Assembly: GCA_003135055.1 (NCBI GenBank)
Contig: PLDF01000365.1
Location: forward strand, 2,463-48,509
Source: Bryobacterales bacterium
GTDB lineage: Bacteria; Acidobacteriota; Terriglobia; Bryobacterales; Bryobacteraceae
Direction: 5' to 3'
DNA length: 46,047 nucleotides
The notes beneath the pieces were generated by a model that saw only the letters and a list, made by a program, of their open reading frames with translations, had not been told where the DNA came from and did not search any database. Made by a program: the position numbers and the translations under genes. Positions 1-9,707 of the stretch are shown piece by piece; the first letter of the stretch is position 1; every line of letters starts with the position of its first letter.

Positions 1-1817
1 CGCCGGGATTCGACCGGCCGGATTATCCCGGGTCGACGCGCGTTGTGACCTACGAGTGCATGTTCTGTCACAACGCCTACCCGGCAATTCCGAAGGGTCA
101 CGAGGAGGCCGGCGCCAGCGCGGAGTTCCTGCAGCCTATACCAGAGGGGATCGATTGCCAGCGATGCCATGGGCCGGGCGAGCGGCACGGCGAAGCGGCA
201 GGCAGGCCCGGCGCCAAGGCCGAGGAGATTCGCGCGGCGATCGTGAATCCGAAGCGCCTGAGCCCGGAGCGGGAACTGGAGGTCTGCATGCAGTGCCACC
301 TCGAAACCACGACGGCCACGCTGCCGCACTCGATCCTTCGTCTCGATCGCGGACCTTTTTCCTACGTGCCGGGAGAGCCGCTGGGGGATTTCCGGCTGGC
401 GTTCGACCGCGCGGGAGGAATGGGCGAAACATTTGAGGTTGCGCACGCGGCTTACCGGATGCGCGAATCTCAATGTTTCCTCAGAAGCGAAGGGAAGCTA
501 CGATGCACAACGTGCCACGATCCCCATAACACCCCGCGCGGAGAAGCGGCCACGGCGCACTACAACGGTATTTGCGGCACTTGCCATACGGCGGAGTTCG
601 AGCGGGCGGTCGCGACCGGAGCCCACACGGCGTCCGGAGCCCACACGGCGGGCGCGAACTGCGTGAGCTGCCATATGCCGAAGCGGAGGACCGGCGATGC
701 GGTGCATATCGTGATGACGGACCACTTCATCCGCCGCCGGCAGCCGGCGGGCGATCCGCTGGCGGATAAGGCGGAGGCGCGCGAATCGGCGGCGACGGCG
801 TATCGTGGCGAGGTGGTTCCGTACTATCCGGCGAAACTCGCGGCGACGGCGGATGCTTCGCTTTACGCGGCGCTCGCGCAGGTTCGCGAGTGGAGCAATC
901 TGAAGGAGGGGCTGCCGCTGCTGGAGGGCCTGATCGAAAAGTATCGTCCACAGGGCGCCGATTATTATGTGGACCTGGCGCAGGGGCTCACCGCCGCGGG
1001 CGAGCTTGCGAAAGCGATGCCGTACTTTGAAGAAGCGGTGCGGCAAGCGCCCGGCTCGGCGATCGTCCTGCGAAAGCTGGGCAGCGCGCAGATGGATTCG
1101 GGGCAACTGGCGAAGGCGGAAGCGACGTTGCGGCGTTCCACCGCGCTGGCGCCGGACGATGCCGGGGCGTGGGGAATGCTGGGTCAGGCGCTGGCGCTGG
1201 AAAACAAAAACGTCGAGGCGAAGGCGGCGTTCGGGAAGGGAATTGATGCCGATCCCGAATTGCCACAGATACACGGCTCCCTCGGCACGCTGCTGATCGC
1301 CGCCGGCGATGTGGCGGCGGCGGAGAAAGAGTTCCGCGAGGCGATACGGATTCAGCCGGGCATCGCGCAGGCGCAGGCGAATCTGGCGAGCCTGCTGGCA
1401 TCGCGGACCGAGATCGCCGAGGCGCGCTATCACTTCGAGCGGAGCATCCGGCTCAAGCCGGATTACGCCGAGGCGCGGCTGAATTACGCGCGAATGCTGG
1501 CCCTGATCAATGAGACGGGCGAAGCCGAGAAGCAGGTTCAGGCTGCGGTGGAGGCGGATGCGGGCATGGCGGGCGCCCACCAGTTGTGGGGAGCTCTGCT
1601 GGCGACGAGGGGCGACACGGACGGCGCCGTGCGCGAATTGCAGACGGCCGTGCGGCTGCAGCCGGACTTTGGGCGCGCGCAGTTCGAGCTGGGAGTGGCG
1701 CTGGGGCGGAAGGGCGATTTTGCCGGCGCCGAGGAGCATCTGAGAATGGCGGCGCAGGGGACGGACGCGGATGCGAAAGCGGCGGCGCAGCAGTTGTTGC
1801 AGAAGCTGGGCCGTTAA
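1..1817 (+). CDS. Multiheme cytochrome c with C-terminal TPR repeats (5' end outside window)
   Basis: The reading frame is open to the left edge, so the true start lies outside the window; the first internal start is a GTG at 45. Six CxxCH haem-binding motifs are visible in the first ~225 residues (CMFCH, CQRCH, CMQCH, CTTCH, CGTCH, CVSCH), together with spaced His that could serve as distal ligands. From about residue 260 to the end there is a series of tetratricopeptide repeats with the usual W/L-G-Y/A-F-P spacing. The layout fits the cytochrome c554/NrfA-like multihaem proteins fused to TPRs that are common in Acidobacteriota. A periplasmic electron-transfer role with TPRs as docking surface is an inference; the substrate cannot be told from sequence. 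Additional haems may lie upstream of the window. Confidence 0.85.
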   Translation, partial: PGFDRPDYPGSTRVVTYECMFCHNAYPAIPKGHEEAGASAEFLQPIPEGIDCQRCHGPGERHGEAAGRPGAKAEEIRAAIVNPKRLSPERELEVCMQCHLETTTATLPHSILRLDRGPFSYVPGEPLGDFRLAFDRAGGMGETFEVAHAAYRMRESQCFLRSEGKLRCTTCHDPHNTPRGEAATAHYNGICGTCHTAEFERAVATGAHTASGAHTAGANCVSCHMPKRRTGDAVHIVMTDHFIRRRQPAGDPLADKAEARESAATAYRGEVVPYYPAKLAATADASLYAALAQVREWSNLKEGLPLLEGLIEKYRPQGADYYVDLAQGLTAAGELAKAMPYFEEAVRQAPGSAIVLRKLGSAQMDSGQLAKAEATLRRSTALAPDDAGAWGMLGQALALENKNVEAKAAFGKGIDADPELPQIHGSLGTLLIAAGDVAAAEKEFREAIRIQPGIAQAQANLASLLASRTEIAEARYHFERSIRLKPDYAEARLNYARMLALINETGEAEKQVQAAVEADAGMAGAHQLWGALLATRGDTDGAVRELQTAVRLQPDFGRAQFELGVALGRKGDFAGAEEHLRMAAQGTDADAKAAAQQLLQKLGR

Positions 1818-1857
1818 GGGCGCCGACGGCACGTTAGCGCGCACCGGCCCCTTTTGA

Positions 1858-1876
1858 AACGGCTACTGGAGCCGTT
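1858..1876 (+). terminator. Possible hairpin terminator of the cytochrome gene
   Basis: A 7-bp perfect stem (AACGGCT/AGCCGTT) with a 5-nt loop lies 41 nt after the stop codon. There is no T-tract, so intrinsic termination is uncertain. Confidence 0.3.
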
Positions 1877-2240
1877 AGAACGGGAGCCGGACGGTGGATG
1901 CGAAGCCCGAAGCCGGTGGGGCTTAGTAAGTTGAGCCGCAGAGCGGTTTTCGGCGACTTCGCCGGCTTAACTTCGTCGGCTTAGCGACGACAAGAAAAGA
2001 TAGCCAACGTGGGCCGGCGACCGGGGTTCGCGGTTTGATTTGAGGGGGTTCCGGAGTAATTATCCCAGAGCGGCTTCCGCCAGTCAGGAACGTTATCCTA
2101 ACCAGGCTGAGGGAGCGTATAAAACGTATAAACGCAGTTCCTACGTCGATATAAATTATTGAAAACAAAGATCGCATCCGAATTTAGATGATTTCCTACC
2201 GTAATACCCTTGTGGAAGTAGCCGATTAGACGTAGACTCT

Positions 2241-2256
2241 AAACCCTTGGGGGTTT
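2241..2256 (+). promoter_or_regulatory. Hairpin covering the ribosome binding site of the TonB receptor
   Basis: AAACCC (2241-2246), TTGG, GGGTTT (2251-2256) forms a perfect 6-bp inverted repeat ending one base before the ATG at 2258. The G-run that must serve as the Shine-Dalgarno is inside the stem and loop, so folding would hide it. The arrangement is seen directly; a role in translational control is an inference. Confidence 0.4.
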
Positions 2257-2257
2257 A

Positions 2258-5200
2258 ATGCATATCTCGTTTCGCAAACTGGCACAGTCGATCTGTGTCT
2301 TGACGCTTTTTACGGCCTGCCTGGTTGGACAGACCGTTTCCAGTTCGCTGGTGGGGACGGTAGCGGATCCGGCCAATGCGGCAGTTCCGAACGCTCCGAT
2401 CACGTTGACAGATAAGGATACGGGGGCTGTTCGTTCGGCCGTGACGGATAATTCGGGCGCATTCCGTTTCCTGGACCTGTTTCCGGGGACCTACTCCCTG
2501 TCCTTGCGGGCGCCGGGATTCAAGAGCTTCACCGAAGCCAGCATTACGGTAGAGGCGAACCAGACCCGCGACATTGGCAAGCTCAGCATCGAGATAGGCA
2601 ACACGTCGGAAACCGTTACGGTAACGGCGGAAGCGCAACAGATCCAACTGGCCAGCTCGGAAAAGGCCGAGGCGATCACCGGCAACGAGTTGAGCAACGT
2701 AACCCTGAAAGGGCGCGACATATTCGGTTACCTGAAACTGGTTCCGGGCGTCATCGACAATAGTTATGGCACCACCAATGCGGGCAATCGCGACGTAACC
2801 TCGCCCAACGCGATTCGGGGCATCACCATCAGTGGCAACTCGTCGGCGTTGAACTTCACCGTGGATGGCATCACCGACATGGATACCGGTTCGAACACCA
2901 CTCTGCATTACGAGCCCAACGCCGATTCCGTTCAGGAAATGAAGGTTCTGACATCGAACTATCAGGCGGAATTCGGACGAAACTCCGGCGGGACCATTAC
3001 GGTGGTCACCAAGAATGGCACCCAGCAATTCCATGGCAGCATGGTATGGAACCACCGCAACGAGGAGTTCAATGCGAATCTCTGGCAGAATAACCGGAAC
3101 GGCATAAATGCCGCGGGGTTTGATGTCTCTCCCAGGTCCCCGTACCGCTACAACGTGGAGACGTATACCATCGGCGGTCCGATCTTCGTTCCGCACCACA
3201 TGAACTCAAACAAGACGAAGCTTTTTTTCTTCTGGTCGCAGGAGTATACGGGGCAGTACGTAACCGGCGGAGTTCAGACCAAGTATACGCCGACGGCCTT
3301 GGAACGCCAGGGCAATTTCTCCCAGAGTCTTCAGAATAATGGCACTTTGACCGCGATTACCGATCCAACCACCGGTACCCCGTTCCCCGGCAACATTATT
3401 CCGGCCTCGCGAATTACCGCGCTTGGCCAAGGGATGCTCGACTTCTTCCCCTTGCCGAATTTCGTCGGCGCCGGGTCGCAAGCCAACATCGTGAACTATA
3501 CCGAGGCCGCCAGCGCTACCCATCCGCGGCGCAACGACGTGCTTCGAGTCGATTTCAACCCTACCTCGAAAATCAACGCTTATTTCCGGTACATCAACGA
3601 CCACGACGACATGGCGGCGTTGTACCAGGGTGTCCAGTTCAGCAGCGACGTGGGCGGAACGCTGGGCCAGGCGGGCATCGCCCCTATCGATCACCCGAAT
3701 CCCGGCCACGGCTACTCGGGCACGATAACCTACTCGTTCTCGCCCACGTTGATCAACGAATTCACCGTCGGCAAGAGTTGGAACACCTGGTCGTATTATA
3801 CGGACGACGGTGGCAAGAGCGAAGACCGTTCGCTGCTGCCCAATCCGCCCGTGCTATTTCCCATCCCGACCACCAATCCAACAGGCGCTTCGGCAACCAA
3901 CGGCTATTTCAACATCCTGCCGGAGTTCCAGTTCGGCACGGTGTCGGGCGGCTCCGCAATGAGCTACACCCGCAACGGGACTTCGGCCGGGAACTATGAG
4001 AACTTCAATACCATCTGGACCGTTACGGACAATGTGAGCAAGGTGGTGGGCAAGCATACCTTCAAGGCTGGATTCTACCTGGAAAACAACCACAAGATTC
4101 AGCCATCCACACCGGCTTACGAAGGGAATTTCAACTTTGGCCCGGATTCTCTGAACGGTGTGGACAACACCGGCAACGGCTATGCCAACGCTTTGCTGGG
4201 ATACGTGGACAGCTATAGTCAGACCACCGCGCGGGCGGTTTTCAATGTGGCTTACTGGAACTTCGAGTCCTATGTGCAGGACAACTGGCGGGTAACTCCC
4301 CGGCTGACACTCGATCTCGGCATCCGGTTCTATCACCAGACGCCGCAGGAGGACCTCAACGATACTTTTTCCAATTTTGTGCCGGCTAATTACACGAAGG
4401 CCGGCGTTCCGCGCGTCTATATCCCGGGCACGAGCGGCGGCAAACGCGTGGCCATCGATCCGGGCACGGGAGCCGTGGCTCCGGTCGCCTACATCGGGCT
4501 GTACGTGCCGAGCTCCGGCAATCCGGCCGACGGCTTCCAGGTGCTGGGCTCGAAAGGCGTGTCGCTGGCGCCGTTCACCCAGTCGCCGATAGCGCCGGCG
4601 CCTCGAATCGGCTTTGCCTACGACATCACCGGTGACGGCAAGACCGCACTACGCGGCGGCTTTGGAATTTTCTACAATCGCCTCGATGGCAACCAGGTAT
4701 ATAACCTCTCGGGCCAGGCGCCAGTCTCTTACACGCCGACGGTGAGCTACACCACGTTTGCGCAGATCGCCTCAAGCGGCAACAATTTGGTGTTTGGTCC
4801 CTCCACCGAATACATGTGGCCCTCAGGCAATATTCCGTGGGACAGGGCGCAAAACGCCAGCCTCAATCTACAGAGGTCTATCGGAAGAAGCATGGTGTTG
4901 GATGTGGGCTATACTGGCGATTGGGGCTACAATCAGCAACTGTCTTACGATATAAACCCTATTCCCATCGGCACGCGGGCTCCATTCAATCCGGCGAATG
5001 CCGACGCGACCAACGGCGGCAAGTCGCTGCCCGACATTCTTCTGCGAACCATCTATCCCGGATTCAATACCATCAACGGCTATGCGCACCTTGGGACTTC
5101 CAACTATAACGCCCTGACGGCTTCGCTACAGCATCGGATTACCCACGGTTTGGCGTTCGGCGCGGCCTATACGTACTCCAAGGCGCTGGGTGTAACCACC

Positions 5201-5845
5201 TTCACCCCCGATGTGACTAGCAACGAGTCGTGGAACTACGGGCGTCAAGGCTTTGACCGGCGGCAGAACCTGCAGTTCAGTTGGGCCTATGAAATGCCGA
5301 ATGTTGGAAAGAAGGTGAATTCGAAGCTGCTGGGCGCGTTTACCGACCATTGGACTCTTTCCGGGATACTTTCCGTTCAGAGTGGAGCTCCGTTTAATCC
5401 CGGCGGTCCGAACGTGAATGGAACGGCGCCCGACTACACGGGAACTCCCGACGTTACCGGCCGCGTCAACGTGATAGGGAATCCCATGGCGAATGTGCCG
5501 GCGGGACTGTACTTCAATCCGGCGGCCTTCGCACCACCGGCGCTGGGCAGCACCATTACTACGCCGGCCCTCGGCGACTTGGGCGGTGGCTCCGGGGTCC
5601 TGTCACTGCCGCATTGGACCAACGTGGATGCAACCATTTCCAAGTTCATTCCGCTGTTTGGCGAGCGGCGCGGACTGAGGCTTCAGGCCCAAGCCTACAA
5701 CGTATTCAACCACACGGAATACAACGGCGTGGGCACAGGCCTTCAATGGAGCGCCACCGGCCAGCAAACCAGTCTCTCAGCCGGTGTTTTTAACAGTACG
5801 CTGGCGGCCCGCGTCATGGCCTTTAGCGCCCGGATCGAGTTCTGA
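2258..5845 (+). CDS. Oar-like TonB-dependent outer-membrane receptor
   Basis: 1195 residues. A signal peptide (about residues 1-25, FTACLVGQ region) is followed by a carboxypeptidase-regulatory-like beta domain (about 30-115, with the GTVADPANAAVPNAPITL start typical of the fold). Next comes a plug domain ending near residue 255 (EFGRNSGGTITVVTKNGT), then a long 22-stranded-type barrel rich in aromatic/Asn/Gly strands. The C-terminus is ARIEF, with the terminal Phe expected of BAM-assembled porins. The family imports large substrates such as oligosaccharides or peptides using TonB/ExbBD energy; in Acidobacteriota it is highly expanded. The neighbouring GH3 glycosidase and sugar-oxidation genes suggest a carbohydrate, but specificity is unknown. 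No TonB, SusD or anti-sigma partner is in the window. Confidence 0.93.
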   Translation: MHISFRKLAQSICVLTLFTACLVGQTVSSSLVGTVADPANAAVPNAPITLTDKDTGAVRSAVTDNSGAFRFLDLFPGTYSLSLRAPGFKSFTEASITVEANQTRDIGKLSIEIGNTSETVTVTAEAQQIQLASSEKAEAITGNELSNVTLKGRDIFGYLKLVPGVIDNSYGTTNAGNRDVTSPNAIRGITISGNSSALNFTVDGITDMDTGSNTTLHYEPNADSVQEMKVLTSNYQAEFGRNSGGTITVVTKNGTQQFHGSMVWNHRNEEFNANLWQNNRNGINAAGFDVSPRSPYRYNVETYTIGGPIFVPHHMNSNKTKLFFFWSQEYTGQYVTGGVQTKYTPTALERQGNFSQSLQNNGTLTAITDPTTGTPFPGNIIPASRITALGQGMLDFFPLPNFVGAGSQANIVNYTEAASATHPRRNDVLRVDFNPTSKINAYFRYINDHDDMAALYQGVQFSSDVGGTLGQAGIAPIDHPNPGHGYSGTITYSFSPTLINEFTVGKSWNTWSYYTDDGGKSEDRSLLPNPPVLFPIPTTNPTGASATNGYFNILPEFQFGTVSGGSAMSYTRNGTSAGNYENFNTIWTVTDNVSKVVGKHTFKAGFYLENNHKIQPSTPAYEGNFNFGPDSLNGVDNTGNGYANALLGYVDSYSQTTARAVFNVAYWNFESYVQDNWRVTPRLTLDLGIRFYHQTPQEDLNDTFSNFVPANYTKAGVPRVYIPGTSGGKRVAIDPGTGAVAPVAYIGLYVPSSGNPADGFQVLGSKGVSLAPFTQSPIAPAPRIGFAYDITGDGKTALRGGFGIFYNRLDGNQVYNLSGQAPVSYTPTVSYTTFAQIASSGNNLVFGPSTEYMWPSGNIPWDRAQNASLNLQRSIGRSMVLDVGYTGDWGYNQQLSYDINPIPIGTRAPFNPANADATNGGKSLPDILLRTIYPGFNTINGYAHLGTSNYNALTASLQHRITHGLAFGAAYTYSKALGVTTFTPDVTSNESWNYGRQGFDRRQNLQFSWAYEMPNVGKKVNSKLLGAFTDHWTLSGILSVQSGAPFNPGGPNVNGTAPDYTGTPDVTGRVNVIGNPMANVPAGLYFNPAAFAPPALGSTITTPALGDLGGGSGVLSLPHWTNVDATISKFIPLFGERRGLRLQAQAYNVFNHTEYNGVGTGLQWSATGQQTSLSAGVFNSTLAARVMAFSARIEF

Positions 5846-5850
5846 TTCGG

Positions 5851-5905
5851 CGGGGCAGACTACGATACAGTGGGGCAGACTACGATTCTTCGCGGTCTGC
5901 CCCCA
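5851..5905. repeat. Palindromic GGGGCAGAC element with internal direct repeat
   Basis: A 16-bp direct repeat (GGGGCAGACTACGAT type) occurs at 5851-5866 and 5871-5886. The second copy pairs with GTCTGCCCCCA at 5895-5905 to make a ~10-bp stem with one bulge. It sits just after the receptor stop codon and could end the transcript, or be a REP-like interspersed element. Confidence 0.5.
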
Positions 5906-5992
5906 CTTCCGTTAGAGCTCGCGCATGTCTAATCAATGGGCTTACCCGCAGGCACGGTCGAGCATGACGACCAGGCGCCTGTGCTAACTCTC

Positions 5993-8347
5993 ATGAAGCT
6001 AAATATGTTGAGCAAAAGAGTTGTGTCTCCGGTTCGAGCTTGGGGATTGACGGTAGTTTGCATCATACTTGCGGCGCCATTCGCAACGCCATTCGCAACA
6101 CCCCAGGGGCGTAACGCAGCCGCCAGCCAGCCGCCAGCCGGACCTTGGATGAATAAGGATCTGGCGCCCGACCAGCGCGCCGATATGGTGATCGAGCAGA
6201 TGACGCTCGATGAAAAGATCCAGCTTGTGCATGGCGGAGGAGGCGGAGGATTCGGGCCGCCCGGCGGCGGGCAGCAGCAGCCGAACCGGTCCAATGGAGG
6301 CGCGGGCTTTATTCCCGGAATTCCGCGGCTGGGCATCCCCGACCTGAACATGGCCGATTCCGCGGTTGGGGTCACCCGTGGGGCCGCCCGCAGCCGCTAT
6401 TCCACCGGGCTTCCGTCCGCGATCGCCGGAGCGGCCTCGTGGGACCTGAAGGCGGCATATCTGTACGGGGCAGTGATCGGACGGGAGCTGCGCGATCAGG
6501 GCTATAACATGTCGATCGGCGGCGGCGTGGATATTACGCGCGAGCCGCGGAACGGCCGCAATTTCGAATATCAGGGCGAAGACCCCATCCTGGCCGGGCT
6601 GACGATCGGGCAGCTCATGAAGGGCGTTCAGGATCAGCACATCCTCGGCGACATCAAGCACTACGCGCTGAACGACCAGGAGACCGGGCGCAATATCGGG
6701 AACGCGATTATCGACCAGCGCTCCATGCGCGAGAGCGATCTGCTGGCCTTCGAGATCGGGCTGCGCGATTCGCAGGCCGCGGGCGTGATGTGCTCTTACA
6801 ACAAAGTGAACGGCGACTGGGCCTGCGAGAACGATTACCTGCTGAACCAGGTTTTGAAGAAGGACTTCGGATTCAAGGGGTGGGTGCTTTCCGACTGGGG
6901 CGGCACGCACAGCACGTACAAAGCTGCGATGGCGGGCCTCGATCAGGAAATGCCCGGTAGCGGCTTCTTCGGCGACGCGCTCAAGAAGGCGGTGGACAGC
7001 GGCGAAGTGCCGGTCGCGCGCCTCAACGACATGGTGCACCGGATTCTGCGCTCGATGTTCGCCGTCGGCGTGGTCGACTACCCGCCGGCGCCCAAAGTTG
7101 TGGATGTGTTCAAGGGACTCGAAGACGCGCAGCACATCGCCGAGGCGAGCGTGGTTCTGCTGAAGAACGCGAATAATCAATTGCCGCTGGATGCGGGCAC
7201 AGTCCGCTCGATCGCGGTGATCGGCTCGCACGCCGACGTTGGCGTGCTCTCCGGGGGCGGCTCGGCGCAGGTGGATCCGCCCGGCGGAAACGCCGTTTCT
7301 CCTCCACCGCCGGCGCCTGGAACGGCTGACGGTCGTGGCGGCGGACGCGGTGGGCGCGGCGGTCCGGTTTACTATCCTTCTTCGCCGTTGAAGACCATTC
7401 GCGCCAAGGCCTCTAAAGCCAAGGTGGAGTACGATTCCGGCAACGACCCTTCGTCCGCCGCCGCGCTGGCCAAGGCGTCCGATGTGGCCATCGTTTTCGT
7501 GAATCAGCCTACCGCCGAGGGGCGGGACGTTGCCAGTTTGTCGCTGCCCGACAACCAGGATGCTTTGGTCGGCGCCGTCGCGGCCGCGAATCCGCACACC
7601 ATCGTCGTCCTGGAGACGGGCGGTCCGGTAAGCATGCCCTGGATCAATGGCGTGACCGCCGTAATGGAAAGCTGGTATCCGGGCATCAGCGGCGCCCAAG
7701 CCGTTGCCAACATCCTGTTCGGCGATGTGAATCCTTCCGGCAAGCTGCCGGTGACGTTCGCGCGGAGCGAGTCCGATCTGCCCCATCCCGAGATCGCCGG
7801 ACTCAGGCTGCAGCAGACCCAGGCTCCTCCTCCCGACGCGGCCGGAGCTGGAGGCGGACGTGGAGGCGGACGCGGCGGCGGGCGGGGAGGGTTGCCGCCA
7901 TTTGACGTACCCTACACCGAAGGATTAAAAGTCGGGTATAAGTGGTTTGACGCCGAGAACAAGGAGCCGCTGTTCCCGTTCGGCTATGGGCTCTCCTACA
8001 CCACGTTCGCGTACTCGGGCGCTACGGCTGCCATGACCGGCCGGAATGTGAGCGTCAGCTTCACCGTGAAAAATACCGGCAAACGCGCGGGCGCCGAAAT
8101 CGCGGAGGTCTTCGCCGCACTGCCCGCCGGGACGGGCGAGCCACCCAAGCGGCTTGTCGGCTGGGAGAAACTCCGGCTCATGCCCGGCGAAAGCCGGACC
8201 GTAACCGTGAACATTGAGCCATTGTTCTTGTCCATCTTTGACGTGGAGAAGGACGGCTGGCAGTTAGCCCCCGGCGAGTACAAGATGATGGTGGGCGGAT
8301 CTTCGAAGAACCTTCCGCTGACCTGCAACGTGAGAATGCCGGGTTAA
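5993..8347 (+). CDS. Glycoside hydrolase family 3 (beta-glucosidase-like), exported
   Basis: 784 residues from the ATG at 5993; the frame also has starts at 5936 and 6005. I prefer 5993 or 6005 because a Sec signal peptide (basic start, hydrophobic core, ALA-like end near residue 30) begins there. The GH3 N-terminal barrel shows the KHYALND motif (about residue 222) and the nucleophile motif VLSDWGG with Asp near residue 301. The alpha/beta sandwich domain follows, then a C-terminal fibronectin-III-like domain (about residues 675-775), so the domain set is complete. The enzyme should release terminal beta-linked sugars in the periplasm. It is unusual in having three Gly/Arg/Pro-rich inserts (around 6230-6280, 7325-7365 and 7845-7895), which fall between conserved blocks. 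The exact substrate (glucoside, xyloside) is not decidable. Confidence 0.92.
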   Translation: MKLNMLSKRVVSPVRAWGLTVVCIILAAPFATPFATPQGRNAAASQPPAGPWMNKDLAPDQRADMVIEQMTLDEKIQLVHGGGGGGFGPPGGGQQQPNRSNGGAGFIPGIPRLGIPDLNMADSAVGVTRGAARSRYSTGLPSAIAGAASWDLKAAYLYGAVIGRELRDQGYNMSIGGGVDITREPRNGRNFEYQGEDPILAGLTIGQLMKGVQDQHILGDIKHYALNDQETGRNIGNAIIDQRSMRESDLLAFEIGLRDSQAAGVMCSYNKVNGDWACENDYLLNQVLKKDFGFKGWVLSDWGGTHSTYKAAMAGLDQEMPGSGFFGDALKKAVDSGEVPVARLNDMVHRILRSMFAVGVVDYPPAPKVVDVFKGLEDAQHIAEASVVLLKNANNQLPLDAGTVRSIAVIGSHADVGVLSGGGSAQVDPPGGNAVSPPPPAPGTADGRGGGRGGRGGPVYYPSSPLKTIRAKASKAKVEYDSGNDPSSAAALAKASDVAIVFVNQPTAEGRDVASLSLPDNQDALVGAVAAANPHTIVVLETGGPVSMPWINGVTAVMESWYPGISGAQAVANILFGDVNPSGKLPVTFARSESDLPHPEIAGLRLQQTQAPPPDAAGAGGGRGGGRGGGRGGLPPFDVPYTEGLKVGYKWFDAENKEPLFPFGYGLSYTTFAYSGATAAMTGRNVSVSFTVKNTGKRAGAEIAEVFAALPAGTGEPPKRLVGWEKLRLMPGESRTVTVNIEPLFLSIFDVEKDGWQLAPGEYKMMVGGSSKNLPLTCNVRMPG

Positions 8348-8389
8348 GTAGGACAGGCCTCCCGTCCTGTCGCGCCGGGCATGCCCGGC
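8348..8389. repeat. Intergenic palindromes after the GH3 gene
   Basis: Directly after the stop codon is a GGACAGG-type inverted repeat (8348-8371) followed by a perfect 16-bp palindrome GCCGGGCATGCCCGGC (8374-8389). The first resembles, in reverse orientation, the element at 44996-45019. It may act as a transcription stop or be a member of a dispersed palindrome family. Confidence 0.5.
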
Positions 8390-8566
8390 TAGTGACCAGG
8401 CGAGGCGGGCGGATGGAACAGCGATGCTTTGGGCGGCTAAGAGGAATTAAGTGAACAGTATTTGGGGTTAGTTTGGAAAGCTTGTCAGCCTCATTCTCTC
8501 GCTTGCGATACACTTGTAATTTGATAGGTAAAGCATGACGCTGCGGATAAGCGGAAAGAAGGAAGT

Positions 8567-9640
8567 ATGGATTACACCAGACGGGATTTGGGCAAGATCG
8601 CTTTAGCCGCTGTACCGCTAGCGCGTGCGTACGCGGCCATCAACTCCAAGTTCGATGGCGTACAAATCGGCGCGATCACCTACAGCTTCAACAGCATCGC
8701 CAGCGATCCCGAGGCGATCATTAAGGCGATGGTCGAAATCGGACTGGGCGAAGCGGAGCTCATGTCGAACCACTGCGAAGCGCTGGCTGGAGCCCCAGCC
8801 ACGCCATCGTTTGGCCGCGGCGGCGGAGGTGGTGGACGCGGCCGTGGAGCGGCAGGCGCTTCAGGGGCGACTGGCGCACCGCCGGCTGCGGCCGGCCAGA
8901 CGCCGCCGGGACCAGGCGCTGGAGCTGACGCCGGACGCCGCGGCGGAGGCGGAGGGCGGGCCCCGTTGACCCCTGAGCAACAGGCGCAGATGGAGCAGGC
9001 GCAAGCAGCGGTTGCCAAGTGGCGCGCGGGCACGACTCCCGACACCTGGAAGGCCGCCCGCAAGAAGTTCAACGACGCCGGCATTGAGGTCGCGCTGCTG
9101 TGCTACAACATGAACGACAGGATGAAGGACGAGGAAATCGAATACGGTTTTCAGATGGCCGAGGGCCTCGGCGTCAAAAGAATTTCAACCAGCACCACGC
9201 TTACCATGGCCAAGCGGATCGCTCCTATCGCCGACAAGCATAAGCTGCTGGTCGGCTACCATGGGCACGACGCAACCAACGACCCCAATCAGACCGCGAC
9301 GCTTGAGAGCTATGCAACGTTGATGGCGTACGGGAAGTATAACGGCGTGAATCTCGATATCGGACACTTCACGGCGGCGAATTACGATGCAGTAGCCTTT
9401 ATCAAAGAGCACCACGCCAAGATCACGAACTTGCACATCAAAGACCGTAAGAAGGACCACGGTATGAATGTGCCGTGGGGCCAAGGCGACACGCCGATTA
9501 AAGATGTTCTCCAATTGCTCAAGAAAGAGAAGTATGGCTTCCCGGCGAACATCGAGCTTGAGTACCGGATTCCCGAAGACTCGAATGTCGTCGCCGAAAT
9601 GAAAAAGTGCCTCCAGTACTGTAAAGATGCATTAGCGTAA
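8567..9640 (+). CDS. Tat-exported sugar phosphate isomerase/epimerase-like TIM-barrel protein
   Basis: 357 residues. The N-terminus (TRRDLGKIALAAVPLARAYA) has the twin Arg and hydrophobic stretch of a Tat signal. The body matches the xylose-isomerase-like TIM barrel (AP endonuclease 2 superfamily): GAITYSF near residue 37, LDIGHF near 263, NLHIKDRKK near 285 and a closing IELEYR. These strand ends carry the acidic and His metal ligands typical of the family. A 60-residue insert (about 82-145) of Gly, Arg, Ala and Pro breaks the barrel between the second and third strands. Members often act as sugar or inositol epimerases/isomerases; the exported form is characteristic of Acidobacteriota and Planctomycetes. 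The specific reaction is unknown. Context suggests sugar processing alongside the GH3 enzyme upstream. Confidence 0.85.
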   Translation: MDYTRRDLGKIALAAVPLARAYAAINSKFDGVQIGAITYSFNSIASDPEAIIKAMVEIGLGEAELMSNHCEALAGAPATPSFGRGGGGGGRGRGAAGASGATGAPPAAAGQTPPGPGAGADAGRRGGGGGRAPLTPEQQAQMEQAQAAVAKWRAGTTPDTWKAARKKFNDAGIEVALLCYNMNDRMKDEEIEYGFQMAEGLGVKRISTSTTLTMAKRIAPIADKHKLLVGYHGHDATNDPNQTATLESYATLMAYGKYNGVNLDIGHFTAANYDAVAFIKEHHAKITNLHIKDRKKDHGMNVPWGQGDTPIKDVLQLLKKEKYGFPANIELEYRIPEDSNVVAEMKKCLQYCKDALA

Positions 9641-9642
9641 CG

Positions 9643-9661
9643 CCGGCGGTCTTGCCGCCGG
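9643..9661 (+). terminator. GC hairpin after the isomerase gene
   Basis: A 7-bp perfect stem CCGGCGG/CCGCCGG with a 5-nt loop lies two bases past the stop codon and is followed by GTGATTTT. It could be a weak intrinsic terminator, or another REP-like palindrome. Confidence 0.4.
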
Positions 9662-9707
9662 TGATTTTGACCAACTAACGATAGGCTGAATAAGATCGAG
9701 GTGGAGA

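Larger units (their letters stand above)
1818..2257. other. Intergenic region before the TonB receptor
   Basis: About 440 bp without a convincing gene. It begins with a short hairpin (1858-1876) just after the cytochrome gene, and becomes AT-richer toward the receptor gene, where TATAAA-like stretches at 2117-2155 could hold a promoter. I could not fix a -35/-10 pair with confidence. Confidence 0.5.

Noticed and set aside
498..1844. Long antisense frame (448 codons) opposite the cytochrome/TPR gene
   Set aside because: Arg/Leu/His-heavy composition typical of the reverse of a GC-rich gene; the plus strand has clear haem and TPR motifs.
5999..7786. 595-codon antisense frame opposite the GH3 gene
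   Set aside because: Composition is that of a shadow frame and the GH3 domain is complete on the plus strand.
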